A stretch of DNA of 64,000 nt from Teichococcus oryzae (GTDB lineage Bacteria > Pseudomonadota > Alphaproteobacteria > Acetobacterales > Acetobacteraceae): NCBI RefSeq assembly GCF_008386565.1, contig NZ_VUKA01000001.1, forward strand, positions 930,001 to 994,000. The letters are read 5' to 3'. The position numbers were made by a program, and so were the translations under genes. The notes under the pieces are model-generated. The model ran no database searches, was not told the DNA's origin, and worked only from the letters and a program-made list of their open reading frames with translations. Positions 10,048 to 20,511 of the stretch are shown piece by piece (within the stretch, counting starts at the first letter, position 1; every line of letters begins with the position of its first letter).

Positions 10048-10539
10048 ATGAATACGAAGCTTCTCGGCGCCCTTGCCGCCGCTGCTCTTCTTACGGCCTG
10101 CGCCAGCGAGGACACCTCGGGCGCCGCCACCGGCGCCGGCGCCACGGGCGGCACCGGCATGATGGGCGCCGGCTCCGTGCGCCCCGGCAGCCAGGAAGAC
10201 CTGGTCGCCAATGTTGGCGACCGCGTCTTCTTCGCCCTGGACAGCTCCTCGGTCGGTGGCGACCAGCGCCCGACGCTGGAGCGCCAGGCCGCGTGGCTGG
10301 CCCAGTACCCGCAGGTTCAGGCCACCGTGGAAGGCCATGCCGACGAGCGCGGCACCCGCGAATACAACCTGGCCCTGGGCCAGCGCCGCGCCAATGCCGC
10401 GCGCGACGTGCTGGTGGCTTCCGGCGTGTCCTCGGCCCGCCTGAGCACCATCTCCTACGGCAAGGACCGCCCGGCCGCTCTCGGCTCCTCCGAGGATGCG
10501 TGGGCGCAGAACCGCCGCGCCGTGACGGTGGTGCGCTGA
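10048..10539 (+). CDS. pal: Peptidoglycan-associated lipoprotein Pal
   Basis: A 163-residue outer-membrane lipoprotein. The signal peptide ends at a lipobox (LLTAC, Cys near residue 18), followed by a Gly/Ala/Thr-rich linker. The C-terminal OmpA-like domain has the peptidoglycan-binding pattern QATVEGHADERGTREYNLAL and RRANAARDVLVASGV. Pal ties the outer membrane to the wall and is the load of the TolQRAB machine. It is followed by a terminator-like hairpin. Confidence 0.97.
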   Translation: MNTKLLGALAAAALLTACASEDTSGAATGAGATGGTGMMGAGSVRPGSQEDLVANVGDRVFFALDSSSVGGDQRPTLERQAAWLAQYPQVQATVEGHADERGTREYNLALGQRRANAARDVLVASGVSSARLSTISYGKDRPAALGSSEDAWAQNRRAVTVVR

Positions 10540-10651
10540 GGCTTTCGCCGGCAGGGCCGCTCCAGCCTCGGGGCGACGCGGCCCGCGACGACCTGCCTTG
10601 AGCATCAGCCCGCCGCCCCGCATTGACGCGGCGCCGGCCGGTTGAGAGAAG

Positions 10652-10683
10652 CGGCGGCATCCGGGAACGGGCGCCGCCGTTTT
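10652..10683 (+). terminator. Probable intrinsic terminator after pal
   Basis: CGGCGGC (10652-10658) pairs with GCCGCCG (10673-10679); inside, CCG-GGAA-CGG forms an inner stem-loop, and TTTT follows at 10680-10683. It sits 113 bases beyond the pal stop and upstream of cpoB. This would cut cpoB expression to read-through or a separate promoter. Confidence 0.6.
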
Positions 10684-10723
10684 CGTTCCAGTGACCCGAC
10701 CTCCGCTTCGAGGGGAGCCGCCC

Positions 10724-11581
10724 ATGCTTCGCAAGATCCTCCTGATGGCGCCATTGCTGCCGTTGCTCGGCGCCGTGCCGGCATGGGCCCAGATGGACAG
10801 CCGTGAAGGCATCGCGCTGCAGAACCAGATCCTGCAACTGCGGCAGGAAGTCGATGCGCTGCGCCGTTCCGGCGGAAGCGGTGGCTTCGGCGCCCCCGTT
10901 CCGGTGGCGCCGCAGGGCCGGCCGGCCGCCGGCGCGGCCGAACTGACCGGCCAGCTTCTGGAACGGGTCACCAACCTGGAGGAGGAGGTGCGGCGCCTGC
11001 GCGGCCAGCTCCAGGAAGCCGATTACCGCAGCCGCACCACGCAGCAGGCGCTGGAAAAGCTGCAAGGCGACATGGATTACCGCCTGCAGCAGGTGGAGCA
11101 GGGCGGCGGCGGCGGCCGTCCGGCCGAGGCGCCGCGCCAGCCGGCACGCGGGGAAGCCCCTGCCGCCGCGCCGCAGCCTGCCGCCGGCAACGCGCCGCGC
11201 ACGGCCGAGCGCGCCATCGCCGACGGGCAGGCCGCCCTGGCCCGGCGGGATTATGCCGCCGCCGAGGCCGCGGCGCGCGAGGTGATCGCCGCCCGCAACA
11301 GCGCCCGCGCCCAGGATGCGCAATTGCTGCTGGGCGAGGCGCTGCTGGGCAAGCGGGACTTCCAGAACGCGGCCCTTGCCTTTGACGATGCTTATCGCCG
11401 CAACCGCAGCGCCACCCGCGCGCCCGAGGCCCTGCTGGGACTGGCGAATTCCTTTCTTGGCTTCGGGGCCACCCGGGAAGCCTGCGCCACCCTGGCGGAT
11501 CTGCGCAGCGAGTTCCCGCGCCTGTCGGGCAACCTCGCCACCCGCGCCAACGAAGCGCGGCAACGTGGCAACTGCCGCTGA
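10724..11581 (+). CDS. cpoB: Cell division coordinator CpoB (YbgF), periplasmic TPR protein
   Basis: A 285-residue exported protein. The signal peptide (MLRKILLMAPLLPLLGAVPA, cleavage near AWAQ) is followed by a coiled coil (LQNQILQLRQEVDALRR and later VTNLEEEVRRLRGQLQEA), a Pro/Ala linker and C-terminal TPR repeats (DGQAALARRDYAAAEAAARE). In E. coli CpoB coordinates PBP1B with Tol during septation. ATG 10724 follows AGGGGAG; an 11-residue upstream extension is unlikely. It closes the tol-pal cluster. Confidence 0.93.
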   Translation: MLRKILLMAPLLPLLGAVPAWAQMDSREGIALQNQILQLRQEVDALRRSGGSGGFGAPVPVAPQGRPAAGAAELTGQLLERVTNLEEEVRRLRGQLQEADYRSRTTQQALEKLQGDMDYRLQQVEQGGGGGRPAEAPRQPARGEAPAAAPQPAAGNAPRTAERAIADGQAALARRDYAAAEAAAREVIAARNSARAQDAQLLLGEALLGKRDFQNAALAFDDAYRRNRSATRAPEALLGLANSFLGFGATREACATLADLRSEFPRLSGNLATRANEARQRGNCR

Positions 11582-11619
11582 CGGCGGCGCCACTCGGCCC
11601 GGATGAGTTCGCGGCGCTG

Positions 11620-12789
11620 ATGGCGCCGCTTGGGCCGTTCGGCCCGGTACCCAGGCTGGCGGTGGGGGTTTCCGGCGGTCCGCATTCCCTGGCCCTGGCC
11701 TTGCTGGCGGCCGAGTTCGCCCATGCCGCCGGCGGTGATGCGATGGGGCTCGTGGTGGACCACGGGCTGCGCGCCGAAAGCGCCGCCGAAGCTGCCTGGA
11801 CCCTGCGCTGCCTCGCGGAGCAGGGTATCCCCGCGGAGCGCATCACGCTGTGCCTCGCACCCGGTGCTGCGATGCAGGAACGCGCCCGCGCCGCGCGGCT
11901 GGACGCGCTGCTGCGGTGTTGCGCGTCGCTGGGGCGCCCCTGGCTGCTGCTGGGCCATCACCGCGCCGACCAGGCGGAAACCGTGCTGTTCCGCGCCTTG
12001 CGCGGCAGCGGCCCCGGCGGGCTGGCGGGCATGGCGCCGCTGCGGGCTTCCGGCCCCGCGCTGATTCTGCGCCCCTTGCTGCCCATCCCGCCGGCCCGGC
12101 TGGAGGCCCTGCTGGCGGCGCGTGGCCTGTGTCCGCTGCGCGATCCGTCCAACGAGGATTTCCGTTTCAGCCGGGTCCGCCTCCGCCATGCCCTGGGCGA
12201 TGCGGGGGGGGAAGGGCCCCAGGTTGCGGCGCTGGCCGCCGCCGCCCGGGCCTTCGCCGGCCGGCGCGCCATCCGCGGGCGGCAGAAGGCCGAACGCCTG
12301 GCCGCCGCCGCGTCGATAATGCCGGAAGGGTGGGCGCGGCTGGATGCCGCCGCGCTCGGCCAGGATGATCTGGCGGCCGAGGCGCTGGCGGCCTTGATCC
12401 GCCTGGTGGCCGGGGCGGAGCATGCGGCCCCTTCGGAGGCCGTGCGCGCCATGCTGTGCCGTGGAGGAGGAACGCTGGGCGGCGCATTGTGGCAGGGCCA
12501 GGTCCTGTGCCGCGAGCCCGCCGCCTGCGCCTCGGCGGTTCCGGCCCTGCCGGGGCAGGTTTGGGACGGCCGCTGGCGCGTGGCCGGGGCGGTGGCGCCC
12601 GGCCTGATGCTGGGCGCCCTGGGCCCGGCGGCGGCGGCGCTCCCGCGAAAGCTCAGGCGGGGCCTGCCGGCCCGGGTGCTGGCCGGCCTTCCGGCCTTCT
12701 GGCGCGATGGGACGCTGGCCGGGGTGCCGGCCCTGGAAGGTGGCCCTGGACTGCTTTTTGATCCCGCAAGGGGCGCGCTTCCTGCTTAA
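11620..12789 (+). CDS. tilS: tRNA(Ile)-lysidine synthetase TilS
   Basis: A 389-residue N-type ATP pyrophosphatase that makes lysidine at C34 of tRNA-Ile(CAU). Family blocks are [15 protein letters not shown] and [20 protein letters not shown]. The PP-loop reads SGGPHS where SGGxDS is usual, so the Asp is His. The in-frame sequence upstream of ATG 11620 (LGPDEFAAL) looks like family N-terminal sequence but has no ATG, so translation may start earlier at a rare codon such as CTG. Placement between cpoB and ftsH is classic for alphaproteobacteria. Confidence 0.9.
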   Translation: MAPLGPFGPVPRLAVGVSGGPHSLALALLAAEFAHAAGGDAMGLVVDHGLRAESAAEAAWTLRCLAEQGIPAERITLCLAPGAAMQERARAARLDALLRCCASLGRPWLLLGHHRADQAETVLFRALRGSGPGGLAGMAPLRASGPALILRPLLPIPPARLEALLAARGLCPLRDPSNEDFRFSRVRLRHALGDAGGEGPQVAALAAAARAFAGRRAIRGRQKAERLAAAASIMPEGWARLDAAALGQDDLAAEALAALIRLVAGAEHAAPSEAVRAMLCRGGGTLGGALWQGQVLCREPAACASAVPALPGQVWDGRWRVAGAVAPGLMLGALGPAAAALPRKLRRGLPARVLAGLPAFWRDGTLAGVPALEGGPGLLFDPARGALPA

Positions 12790-12910
12790 AGTGACGAGGT
12801 TGCAAGATGGCGGGGCTGGCGGTGTTTCAGAACGGCGCGTGGCACCCTATCTTGCACAAAGCGCAGGCTGGCATTTTTCCGCCGGCCGGCACACGGATGG
12901 GAACCCGAAG

Positions 12911-14836
12911 GTGAACAATTTCGGCCGCAATCTGGCACTCTGGGTGATTGTCGCGCTGCTGCTCGTGGCGCTGTTCAATCTGTTCCAGCCGTCTTCCTCC
13001 ACCCGCCAGAACGGCCAGCAGGTTGCCTACAGCGACTTCCTGAACGAGGTGAACAGCGGCCGGGTCCGCGATGTCACCATCCAGGGCCGCACCCTGACCG
13101 GGCAGCTGTCGGATGGCCGCTCCTTCTCCACCTACACGCCGGAAGACCCGACCCTGGTCAGCAAGCTGACCGACAAGGGCGTCCGCGTTGTGGCGCGGCC
13201 GGAGGAAAGCGACGTCAACCCGCTCTTCCACTACCTGCTCTCCTGGTTCCCGATGCTGCTGCTGATCGGCGTCTGGATCTTCTTCATGCGCCAGATGCAG
13301 GGCGGCGGCGGCCGGGCCATGGGCTTCGGCAAGTCGCGCGCCCGCCTGCTGACCGAGAAGCAGGGCCGCGTCACCTTCGAGGACGTGGCCGGCATCGACG
13401 AGGCCAAGGGCGAGCTGGAGGAGATCGTGGACTTCCTGCGGGACCCGCAGAAGTTCCAGCGCCTCGGCGGCAAGATCCCCAAGGGCTGCTTGCTGGTCGG
13501 CCCTCCCGGCACCGGCAAGACCTTGCTGGCCCGCGCCATCGCTGGCGAGGCCAACGTGCCCTTCTTCACCATCTCGGGCTCCGACTTCGTGGAGATGTTC
13601 GTCGGCGTGGGTGCCTCCCGCGTGCGCGACATGTTCGAGCAGGGCAAGAAGAACGCCCCTTGCATCATCTTCATCGATGAGATCGACGCGGTGGGCCGCC
13701 ATCGTGGCGCCGGCCTCGGCGGCGGCAATGACGAGCGCGAGCAGACCCTCAACCAGATGCTGGTCGAGATGGACGGCTTTGAGGCGAATGAAGGCGTGAT
13801 CCTGATCGCCGCCACCAACCGCCCGGACGTGCTGGACCCCGCCCTGCTGCGCCCCGGCCGCTTCGACCGCCAAGTGGTGGTGCCGAACCCGGACGTGTCC
13901 GGCCGCGAGAAGATCCTGCGCGTGCATATGCGCAAGGTGCCGCTGGCTTCCGACGTCGATCCCAAGACCATCGCGCGCGGCACGCCGGGCTTCTCCGGCG
14001 CCGACCTCGCCAACCTCGTGAACGAGGCGGCGCTGCTGGCCGCGCGCTCGGGCCGCCGCACCGTTGGCATGCACGAGTTCGAGCAGGCCAAGGACAAGGT
14101 GCTGATGGGCGCCGAGCGCCGCAGCCTCGTGATGTCGGAAGACGAGAAGAAGATGACGGCCTATCACGAGGCCGGCCATGCCCTCGTTGCCATGCACGAG
14201 CCGGAATGCGACCCGGTTCACAAGGCCACCATCATCCCGCGCGGCCGCGCGCTGGGCCTGGTGATGTCCCTGCCGGCCGGCGACCGTTACAGCAAGCACA
14301 AGAGCAAGCTGAAGGCCGAGCTGGCCATGGCCATGGGCGGCCGCGTCGCCGAGGAGCTGATCTTTGGCGCCGACAAGGTCTCCAACGGCGCCTCGGGCGA
14401 CATCAAGATGGCGACCGACCAAGCCCGCCGCATGGTGTCCGAATGGGGCATGAGCGAGAAGCTCGGGATGATCGCCTATGGCTCGAACGACCAGGAGGTG
14501 TTCCTGGGCCACTCGGTGACGCAGTCGAAGAACATCTCCGAGGCGACGGCGCGCGAGATCGACAGCGAGATCCGTGCCATCATCGACGACGCCTATGCCC
14601 GTGCCAAGCACACGCTGCAGACCAACATCGAGGAGCTGCACGCGCTGGCCAAGGGCCTGCTGGAGCACGAAACCCTCTCGGGCGACGAGATCCGCAACGT
14701 GATCCGCGGAGAGCCCGTGGTGCGCGATCGGCCGGATGAGCCGGTGCCCTCCGGCCGCGGCAGCGTGCCCACCTCCGGCCGGCCGACCCGCCCGGGCGGC
14801 GGCTTCGGCAACCCGGCGCCCCAGCCGGGAACCTGA
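12911..14836 (+). CDS. ftsH: ATP-dependent zinc metalloprotease FtsH
   Basis: A 641-residue membrane AAA+ protease. Two membrane helices (about 7-25 and 103-120) flank a periplasmic domain. The AAA part has Walker [19 protein letters not shown], Walker [12 protein letters not shown] and the second region of homology [20 protein letters not shown]; the zinc site is HEAGH. FtsH degrades LpxC, sigma-32 and misassembled membrane proteins. GTG 12911 ([18 protein letters not shown]) gives the usual length; the frame is open 68 residues further upstream without family features. Confidence 0.97.
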   Translation: MNNFGRNLALWVIVALLLVALFNLFQPSSSTRQNGQQVAYSDFLNEVNSGRVRDVTIQGRTLTGQLSDGRSFSTYTPEDPTLVSKLTDKGVRVVARPEESDVNPLFHYLLSWFPMLLLIGVWIFFMRQMQGGGGRAMGFGKSRARLLTEKQGRVTFEDVAGIDEAKGELEEIVDFLRDPQKFQRLGGKIPKGCLLVGPPGTGKTLLARAIAGEANVPFFTISGSDFVEMFVGVGASRVRDMFEQGKKNAPCIIFIDEIDAVGRHRGAGLGGGNDEREQTLNQMLVEMDGFEANEGVILIAATNRPDVLDPALLRPGRFDRQVVVPNPDVSGREKILRVHMRKVPLASDVDPKTIARGTPGFSGADLANLVNEAALLAARSGRRTVGMHEFEQAKDKVLMGAERRSLVMSEDEKKMTAYHEAGHALVAMHEPECDPVHKATIIPRGRALGLVMSLPAGDRYSKHKSKLKAELAMAMGGRVAEELIFGADKVSNGASGDIKMATDQARRMVSEWGMSEKLGMIAYGSNDQEVFLGHSVTQSKNISEATAREIDSEIRAIIDDAYARAKHTLQTNIEELHALAKGLLEHETLSGDEIRNVIRGEPVVRDRPDEPVPSGRGSVPTSGRPTRPGGGFGNPAPQPGT

Positions 14837-14881
14837 GCCGGGACACCGGCCGGCGTTCCACCAGTCACGGCGATGCGATAG

Positions 14882-14907
14882 AAAGGCCCCGGCAACGGGG
14901 CCTTTTT
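14882..14907 (+). terminator. Intrinsic terminator after ftsH
   Basis: AAAGGCCCCG (14882-14891) pairs perfectly with CGGGGCCTTT (14896-14905) around a GCAA tetraloop and runs into TTTTT. It lies 46 bases after the ftsH stop and directly before folP, so folP needs its own start signal or read-through. This is one of the best terminators in the window. Confidence 0.9.
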
Positions 14908-14922
14908 CGTGCGGGGCGGGCA

Positions 14923-15972
14923 ATGACGGAGCGTTGGATCGAGCCTGTGGCCCTGCTGCATGGCACGGCGGCCTTTCAGGCGGTGCGGGACGGGCATGCC
15001 CTGCCGCTGGCCGGCGGCCCGGCGGCCTTCGCCCTGGTGCGACTGATCGAGGAGGGCCGGGATCTCGGCCTCCACCCGCCGCGCGACCTGCCGGAGGAAT
15101 GGGAAGCCTTGCTTGGCCCCCTGACCCGCCGCCCCCTTCGCTTCGCCGGCCTGCCTGCCGACCGGCCGCTGGTCATGGGCATCGTCAACGTCACGCCCGA
15201 CAGCTTCTCCGATGGCGGCCAGCGCCAGGACGCGGCCGCGGCCATCGCCGCCGGCCACACCATGCTGGAACAGGGGGCGGACATCCTGGATGTGGGTGGC
15301 GAAAGCACCCGCCCCGGCGCCGCCGCCGTGACGCCGGAGGAGGAGATCGCCCGCGTCCTCCCGGTGGTGCGGGAACTCTCCAAGGCCGCCGTGGTCAGCG
15401 TCGATACCCGCCATCCCGCCACCATGCAGGCGGCATTGGACGCCGGAGCCGAGATCATCAACGACATCGCCGCGCTCCGCCACGATCCACGGGCGGCCCG
15501 GATCGTGGCGGAGGCACGGGCGCCGGTGGTGCTCATGCACATGCCGGCGCTGGACCTGAAGAAGATGCACGCCGCCACGGATTATGGCGACGTGGTGCTG
15601 GAGGTGGCGCGCTTCCTGCGCCAGCGCGTCGAAACGGCGGAGGCGTTGGGCATCCCGCGCAGCCGCATCGCCATCGATCCCGGGCTCGGCTTCGGCAAGA
15701 CGGCGGAGCAGAACCTGCAGATCCTCCAGCGCCTGCCGCTGCTGGCCGGCATTGGCTGCCGCGTCCTCGTCGGGGCCTCGCGGAAGCGCTTCGTCGGCAC
15801 GGTGACGGGGGTGGAGGCGGCGTCCGGCCGGCTGGCCGGCAGCCTCGCCGTGGCGCAGATGGCCGCCTCGGCCGGTGCCGCCATCCTGCGGGTGCATGAC
15901 GTGGCGGAAACCGCGCAGGCCCTGCGCATGTGGCGTGCCTGCGCGGAGGGGCGCAGCCCGGAGCCGGGCTGA
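14923..15972 (+). CDS. folP: Dihydropteroate synthase with N-terminal extension
   Basis: A 349-residue enzyme that joins p-aminobenzoate to the pterin pyrophosphate in folate synthesis; it is the sulfonamide target. The TIM-barrel core starts about residue 84 with MGIVNVTPDSFSDGG, followed by DVGGESTRPGAAAV, AGAEIINDIAALRH and the C-terminal VGASRKRFVG. The first ~80 residues lie outside the usual core (typical total ~280) and are of unknown role. It sits between the ftsH terminator and glmM. Confidence 0.95.
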   Translation: MTERWIEPVALLHGTAAFQAVRDGHALPLAGGPAAFALVRLIEEGRDLGLHPPRDLPEEWEALLGPLTRRPLRFAGLPADRPLVMGIVNVTPDSFSDGGQRQDAAAAIAAGHTMLEQGADILDVGGESTRPGAAAVTPEEEIARVLPVVRELSKAAVVSVDTRHPATMQAALDAGAEIINDIAALRHDPRAARIVAEARAPVVLMHMPALDLKKMHAATDYGDVVLEVARFLRQRVETAEALGIPRSRIAIDPGLGFGKTAEQNLQILQRLPLLAGIGCRVLVGASRKRFVGTVTGVEAASGRLAGSLAVAQMAASAGAAILRVHDVAETAQALRMWRACAEGRSPEPG

Positions 15973-16034
15973 TGCTTCGCGACGGCCCACGGACCCGCTA
16001 GTTTCGATTTTCTGAGCCTGAAGGAATGTTCGTG

Positions 16035-17459
16035 ATGTCTCAAACGGAGCGCCGCCTGTTCGGCACGGATGGCATTCGCGGGGTCGCCAACCGCGCGCCG
16101 ATGGATGCCTCGACGGCGCTCAGGCTGGGGCAGGCGGCGGGCCGTTTCTTCAACCGCGGCAGCCACCGCCACCGCGTGGTGATCGGCAAGGACACCAGGC
16201 TTTCCGGCTACATGCTGGAACCGGCGCTGACGGCGGGCTTCGTCGGCGCGGGCATGGACGTGGTGCTGGTGGGACCGTTGCCGACGCCGGCCATCGCCAT
16301 GCTGACCCGCTCCCTGCGGGCCGATCTCGGCGTCATGATCTCGGCCAGCCACAACCCGTTCGAGGACAATGGCATCAAGCTGTTCGGCCCGGACGGGCTG
16401 AAGCTCTCGGACAATGAGGAAGCCGAGATCGAGGCGCTGATGGCCGGCGACCTGTCGGCGCAGCTCGTGCCGCCCGCGCGCCTCGGCCGCGCCTCGCGGC
16501 TGGAGGACGCGCCGGGCCGCTATATCGAGGCGGTGAAGGCCAGCTTCCCGAAGGGGCTGAGCCTGGCCGGCATGCGCATCGTGGTCGATTGCGCCCACGG
16601 CGCCGCCTACAAGGTCGCCCCCACCGTGTTGTGGGAGTTGGGCGCCGAGGTGGTGCCGGTAGGGGTGGCGCCGGACGGCTTCAACATCAACCGCGAATGC
16701 GGCTCCACCGCGCCGTCGCGCATGGCCGAGCTGGTGCGCGAGCGCCGCGCCGACCTGGGCATCGCCCTGGATGGCGATGCGGACCGGCTGGTGCTGGCCG
16801 ACGAGAACGGCCAGATCCTGGATGGCGACCAGATCCTGGCGCTGGTGGCGCGTTCCTGGGCGGCGCAGGGGCGGCTGCGTGGCGGCGCGGTGGTGGCCAC
16901 GGTGATGTCCAATCTCGGGCTGGAGCGCTTCCTGGAAGGCGCGGGTCTGAAGCTGCTGCGCACCAAGGTGGGCGACCGCTATGTGTCGGAGCGGATGCGC
17001 GAGGATGGCTGCAACATCGGCGGCGAACAATCGGGCCACATGATCCTGGCCGATTTCGGCACCACGGGGGATGGGTTGGTGGCGGCGTTGCAGGTGCTGG
17101 CCGTGCTGGCCGAAAGCGGCCGCCCCGCCAGCGCCGTTTGCCGCCCCTTCGAACCTCTGCCCCAGCGCCTGGTCAATGTCCGCTATGCCGGCGCCTCGCC
17201 CTTGCAGGACCCGGCGGTGGCCGATGCCATTGCCGCCGCCGAGGCGCGGCTCGGCAGCCGGGGCCGCGTGCTGATCCGCCCCAGCGGCACCGAGCCGGTG
17301 ATCCGCGTCATGGCGGAGGCCGAGGAGGAGGCATTGGTGGAGGACACGGTGATGGGCCTGTCCGCGCTGATCCGCGCGCGTGCCGCCGCTGGCCCGCTAC
17401 CGCCGCGCGCGGCCGTGCCGGCCTCCACGACCACCGCTGCCGCCATCGAGGTCAAGTGA
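16035..17459 (+). CDS. glmM: Phosphoglucosamine mutase GlmM
   Basis: A 474-residue alpha-D-phosphohexomutase converting glucosamine-6-P to glucosamine-1-P for UDP-GlcNAc. It begins [20 protein letters not shown]; the phospho-serine loop is [19 protein letters not shown], the metal loop is [13 protein letters not shown], and the C-terminal phosphate loop is [17 protein letters not shown] 16035 is chosen with AAGGA about 9 bases upstream; GTG 16032 and ATG 16026 are possible. The TGA overlaps thiD. Confidence 0.97.
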   Translation: MSQTERRLFGTDGIRGVANRAPMDASTALRLGQAAGRFFNRGSHRHRVVIGKDTRLSGYMLEPALTAGFVGAGMDVVLVGPLPTPAIAMLTRSLRADLGVMISASHNPFEDNGIKLFGPDGLKLSDNEEAEIEALMAGDLSAQLVPPARLGRASRLEDAPGRYIEAVKASFPKGLSLAGMRIVVDCAHGAAYKVAPTVLWELGAEVVPVGVAPDGFNINRECGSTAPSRMAELVRERRADLGIALDGDADRLVLADENGQILDGDQILALVARSWAAQGRLRGGAVVATVMSNLGLERFLEGAGLKLLRTKVGDRYVSERMREDGCNIGGEQSGHMILADFGTTGDGLVAALQVLAVLAESGRPASAVCRPFEPLPQRLVNVRYAGASPLQDPAVADAIAAAEARLGSRGRVLIRPSGTEPVIRVMAEAEEEALVEDTVMGLSALIRARAAAGPLPPRAAVPASTTTAAAIEVK

Positions 17460-18274
17460 TGCGAGGACGTGTGCTGATTGTGGCCGGATCGGATTCCGGC
17501 GGCGGTGCCGGCATCCAGGCCGACCTGAAAAGCTGCATGGCGCTGGATGCCTATGCCGGCACCGCGATCACGGCGCTGACGGCGCAGGACACGCTGGGCG
17601 TGCATGGCGTGCATGCCGTTCCGCCCGACTTCATCCGGATGCAGATCCGCCTGCACCTGGCCGATATCGGCGCCGACGCGATCAAGACCGGTATGCTGGC
17701 CGACACACCCACCATCCATGCCGTGTGCGACGCGCTGGAGGAATTCGGCACCGGCCAGCCCCTGGTGGCCGACCCGGTGATGATGGCCAAGGGCGGCCAT
17801 GCGCTGCTCGACCCTACGGCGGTGGCCACGCTGAAGCGCCGCCTGCTGCCCATGGCCGCGGTGATCACGCCCAACGCGCCGGAAGCCGAGCTGCTGTCCG
17901 GCCGCCCGGTCGCCGGGGTGGGAGACATGCCGGCCGCCGCCGAGGCGATCCTGGCCATGGGTGTCCCGGCGGTGCTGCTGAAGGGCGGGCATCTGCCGGG
18001 CGGCACGGTGACCGACCTCCTGGCCACGCGCGAGGGCAGCCGGTGGTTCGAATCGCCCCGCATCGAAAGTGCCCATACCCATGGCACCGGCTGCACCCTG
18101 GCCTCCGCCATTGCCGCCGGGCTGGCGCAGGCCCTGTCGCTGGAGGGTGCGGTGATCCGGGCGCGCGCCTATGTGCTGGCGGCGCTGCGCACCGCGCCTG
18201 GGCTCGGGCATGGGCACGGGCCGCTGAACCACGCGGTGACGGTGGACCCGGCGCGGATCGCAACCCTGGCATGA
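17459..18274 (+). CDS. thiD: Bifunctional hydroxymethylpyrimidine kinase/phosphomethylpyrimidine kinase ThiD
   Basis: A 271-residue ribokinase-fold enzyme phosphorylating HMP and HMP-P in thiamine synthesis. Diagnostic blocks are VLIVAGSDSGGGAGIQADLK at the N-terminus, DPVMMAKGGHALLD in the middle and the anion-hole motif HTHGTGCTLASAIAAGLA near the C-terminus. Its ATG overlaps the glmM stop (TGATG), so the two genes are translationally coupled although their pathways differ. No TPP riboswitch is visible upstream, as expected for an internal operon gene. Confidence 0.96.
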   Translation: MRGRVLIVAGSDSGGGAGIQADLKSCMALDAYAGTAITALTAQDTLGVHGVHAVPPDFIRMQIRLHLADIGADAIKTGMLADTPTIHAVCDALEEFGTGQPLVADPVMMAKGGHALLDPTAVATLKRRLLPMAAVITPNAPEAELLSGRPVAGVGDMPAAAEAILAMGVPAVLLKGGHLPGGTVTDLLATREGSRWFESPRIESAHTHGTGCTLASAIAAGLAQALSLEGAVIRARAYVLAALRTAPGLGHGHGPLNHAVTVDPARIATLA

Positions 18275-18353
18275 CCCGGCGTGACGCGGCGCGGCCTTCG
18301 CGTCGCGCCGTCGCGCGGCAAGCTGGACGGCTCCCCCCTGACAGGGTGCCGCG

Positions 18354-19187
18354 ATGCCGAACGTGCCGTTCTTCCATGTCGATGCCTTCACCTCCGACCT
18401 GTTTTCCGGCAATCCGGCCGCTGTTGTGCCGCTGCGGTCCTGGCTGCCGGACGCGCTGATGCAGCGCATGGCTGCCGAGCACAATGTCAGCGAAACCGCC
18501 TTCTTCGTTCCTGTCGGGCCGGGCCAATGGCATCTGCGCTGGTTCACGCCGAGCACCGAGGTGCCGATCTGCGGCCACGCGACCTTGGCCACCGCCTTCG
18601 TGCTGGCGACGGAGCTGGGGGAGGCGGGGCCGTTCCGGTTCCGCACCGCCTCCGGCGAGCTGGGCGTCACGCGGGACGGGGCGCGCTTCGTGCTCGACTT
18701 CCCCGCCAATCCGCCGCGCCGCCTGTCCGGCTCGCAGCCGGGTCTCGCGGCCGCCCTGGGCGCCGTGCCGCGCGAGGTCTGGAAGGGCCGCGACTGGATC
18801 TGCGTCTTCGACAATGCCGAGACGGTGCGGGCCCTGGTGCCGGATCATGGCCGCATCGCCGCGCTGGCTGGCGGTGAACAGCCCGGCGGCCCGGCCCGCG
18901 TGATCGCCACCGCGCGCGGCGATGACGGTGTGCATGACGTGGTGTCGCGCTATTTCGCCGCCGCCGTCGGCATCCCGGAAGATCCGGTGACGGGCGCGGC
19001 GCATCTCCAGCTGATGCCGCTCTGGGCGCAGAAACTGGAGCGCGACACATTGGTCTGCCACCAGGCGAGCGCCCGTGGCGGCACGCTGTGGTGCGCGCTG
19101 GCCGGCGATCGCGTGCGCATCGGCGGCCACGCCGTCCTCTACAGCCGGGGCGAGGCGGTGCTTCCCGAAGGCGCGGGCCGGGCTTGA
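18354..19187 (+). CDS. PhzF family isomerase/epimerase
   Basis: A 277-residue protein with the duplicated diaminopimelate-epimerase-like fold of the PhzF family. The catalytic glutamate is in [11 protein letters not shown]; other landmarks are SGNPAAVV near the start, [11 protein letters not shown] and the C-terminal [15 protein letters not shown]. PhzF itself acts in phenazine synthesis, but no other phenazine gene is here, so this is probably one of the many family members of unknown substrate. It follows thiD by 79 bases. Confidence 0.88.
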   Translation: MPNVPFFHVDAFTSDLFSGNPAAVVPLRSWLPDALMQRMAAEHNVSETAFFVPVGPGQWHLRWFTPSTEVPICGHATLATAFVLATELGEAGPFRFRTASGELGVTRDGARFVLDFPANPPRRLSGSQPGLAAALGAVPREVWKGRDWICVFDNAETVRALVPDHGRIAALAGGEQPGGPARVIATARGDDGVHDVVSRYFAAAVGIPEDPVTGAAHLQLMPLWAQKLERDTLVCHQASARGGTLWCALAGDRVRIGGHAVLYSRGEAVLPEGAGRA

Positions 19188-19243
19188 TCGCGCCGCCCGC
19201 CGGGCGCAAACCCCGCCCGCCAGCATCAGCGAGACCCCGAGCC

Positions 19244-20407
19244 ATGGCGTCAGCCCATCCCCGTCCCACCCAGCGCCCCGCCAATCCGCGCTTTTCCTCC
19301 GGTCCCTGCGCCAAGCGGCCCGGCTGGTCGCTGGCGGCGCTGGAAGGGGCGCTGCTCGGCCGCAGCCACCGGGCGAAGCAGCCCAAGGAAAAGCTGGCCG
19401 AGGTGATCGACCTCTCCAGGAGCATCCTCGGCATGCCGGCGGATTGGCGGCTCGGCATTGTCCCGGCCTCCGATACCGGGGCGGTTGAGATGGCGCTGTG
19501 GTCGCTGCTCGGGCCGCGCGGGGTGGATGTGCTGGCCTGGGAAAGCTTTTCCGGCGAATGGGCCACCGACATCCTGAAGCAGCTACGGCTGCCGGATGTG
19601 CGGCTGCTCGACGCGCCCTATGGCCGTCTGCCCGACCTGTCGGCGGCCGATCCGGGGCGCGACCTGGTGTTTGTCTGGAACGGCACCACCTCCGGCGTGC
19701 GGCTGCCCGATGCCGGCTGGATCCATGACGACCGCGAGGGGCTGGCGATCTGCGACGCCACCTCGGCCGCCTTCGCCATGGACCTGCCCTGGGACAAGCT
19801 GGATGTGGTCACCTGGTCCTGGCAGAAGGTGCTGGGGGGCGAGGCCGCGCATGGCATGCTGGCCCTGTCGCCCCGCGCGGTGGCGCGGCTGGAAAGCCAT
19901 GTCCCAGCCTGGCCGCTGCCGAAGATCTTCCGCCTCACCAAGGGCGGCAAGCTGATCGAGGGCATCTTCCGGGGCGACACCATCAACACGCCCTCGATGC
20001 TTTGTGTCGAGGACGCGCTGGACGGGCTGCGCTGGGCCGAATCGATCGGCGGCCTCCCGGCGCTGATCGCCCGCTCGGAAGCGAACCTGGCCGCGGTGGC
20101 CGAATGGGTGGAAGAACAGGACCGCTTCGCCTTTCTCGCGGACGATCCGCGCACCCGCTCCTGCACCTCGATCTGCCTGCGGATCGTGGCGCCCTGGTTC
20201 ACCGCGCTGGATGCGGCGGGGCAGGCCGGGGCGGCGAAGGCCCTGGCGGCGCGGCTGGAAGCGGAAGGCGTCGCGCTCGACACCGCGCCGTATCGCGACG
20301 CGCCGCCGGGGCTGCGGCTCTGGGGTGGCGCCACGGTGGAAACGGCGGATCTGCGCGCCGTGCTGCCCTGGGTGGACTGGGCGCTGGATCAGGTAGCCGC
20401 CGCCTGA
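19244..20407 (+). CDS. serC: Phosphoserine aminotransferase SerC
   Basis: A 387-residue class V aminotransferase converting 3-phosphohydroxypyruvate to phosphoserine; it can also serve pyridoxal synthesis. It belongs to the alphaproteobacterial SerC branch: [38 protein letters not shown] and the PLP-lysine motif [18 protein letters not shown] 19244 gives the expected [20 protein letters not shown]; a longer reading lacks family residues. serA, the usual neighbour, is not in the window. Confidence 0.94.
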   Translation: MASAHPRPTQRPANPRFSSGPCAKRPGWSLAALEGALLGRSHRAKQPKEKLAEVIDLSRSILGMPADWRLGIVPASDTGAVEMALWSLLGPRGVDVLAWESFSGEWATDILKQLRLPDVRLLDAPYGRLPDLSAADPGRDLVFVWNGTTSGVRLPDAGWIHDDREGLAICDATSAAFAMDLPWDKLDVVTWSWQKVLGGEAAHGMLALSPRAVARLESHVPAWPLPKIFRLTKGGKLIEGIFRGDTINTPSMLCVEDALDGLRWAESIGGLPALIARSEANLAAVAEWVEEQDRFAFLADDPRTRSCTSICLRIVAPWFTALDAAGQAGAAKALAARLEAEGVALDTAPYRDAPPGLRLWGGATVETADLRAVLPWVDWALDQVAAA

Positions 20408-20511
20408 CATCAGGCCCGGGCGGGACGGCGGTGCTTGCGCCGCGCCGGGCCCTGGACAACTCTTTTCCGGAAGCGGCCGGACGAGCCGCTGCTGGGAAAG
20501 GGGGTTCGGCC

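Noticed and set aside
12790-12910. Extended FtsH N-terminus or a separate small gene before ftsH
   Set aside because: The frame is open upstream to 12707 but overlaps tilS, has no FtsH-like residues, and the GTG at 12911 gives the usual length.
18045-18054. GGTTCGAATC, resembling a tRNA T-arm
   Set aside because: It lies inside thiD in a conserved coding stretch, and no acceptor, D or anticodon arms surround it.
16000-18350. A TPP riboswitch controlling thiD
   Set aside because: thiD starts inside the glmM stop codon, so there is no leader, and no THI-box-like sequence was seen upstream of glmM.
18281-19226. A possible biosynthetic cluster around the PhzF gene
   Set aside because: No phenazine or other secondary-metabolite genes flank it; neighbours are thiD and serC, and PhzF homologues are common as single genes.
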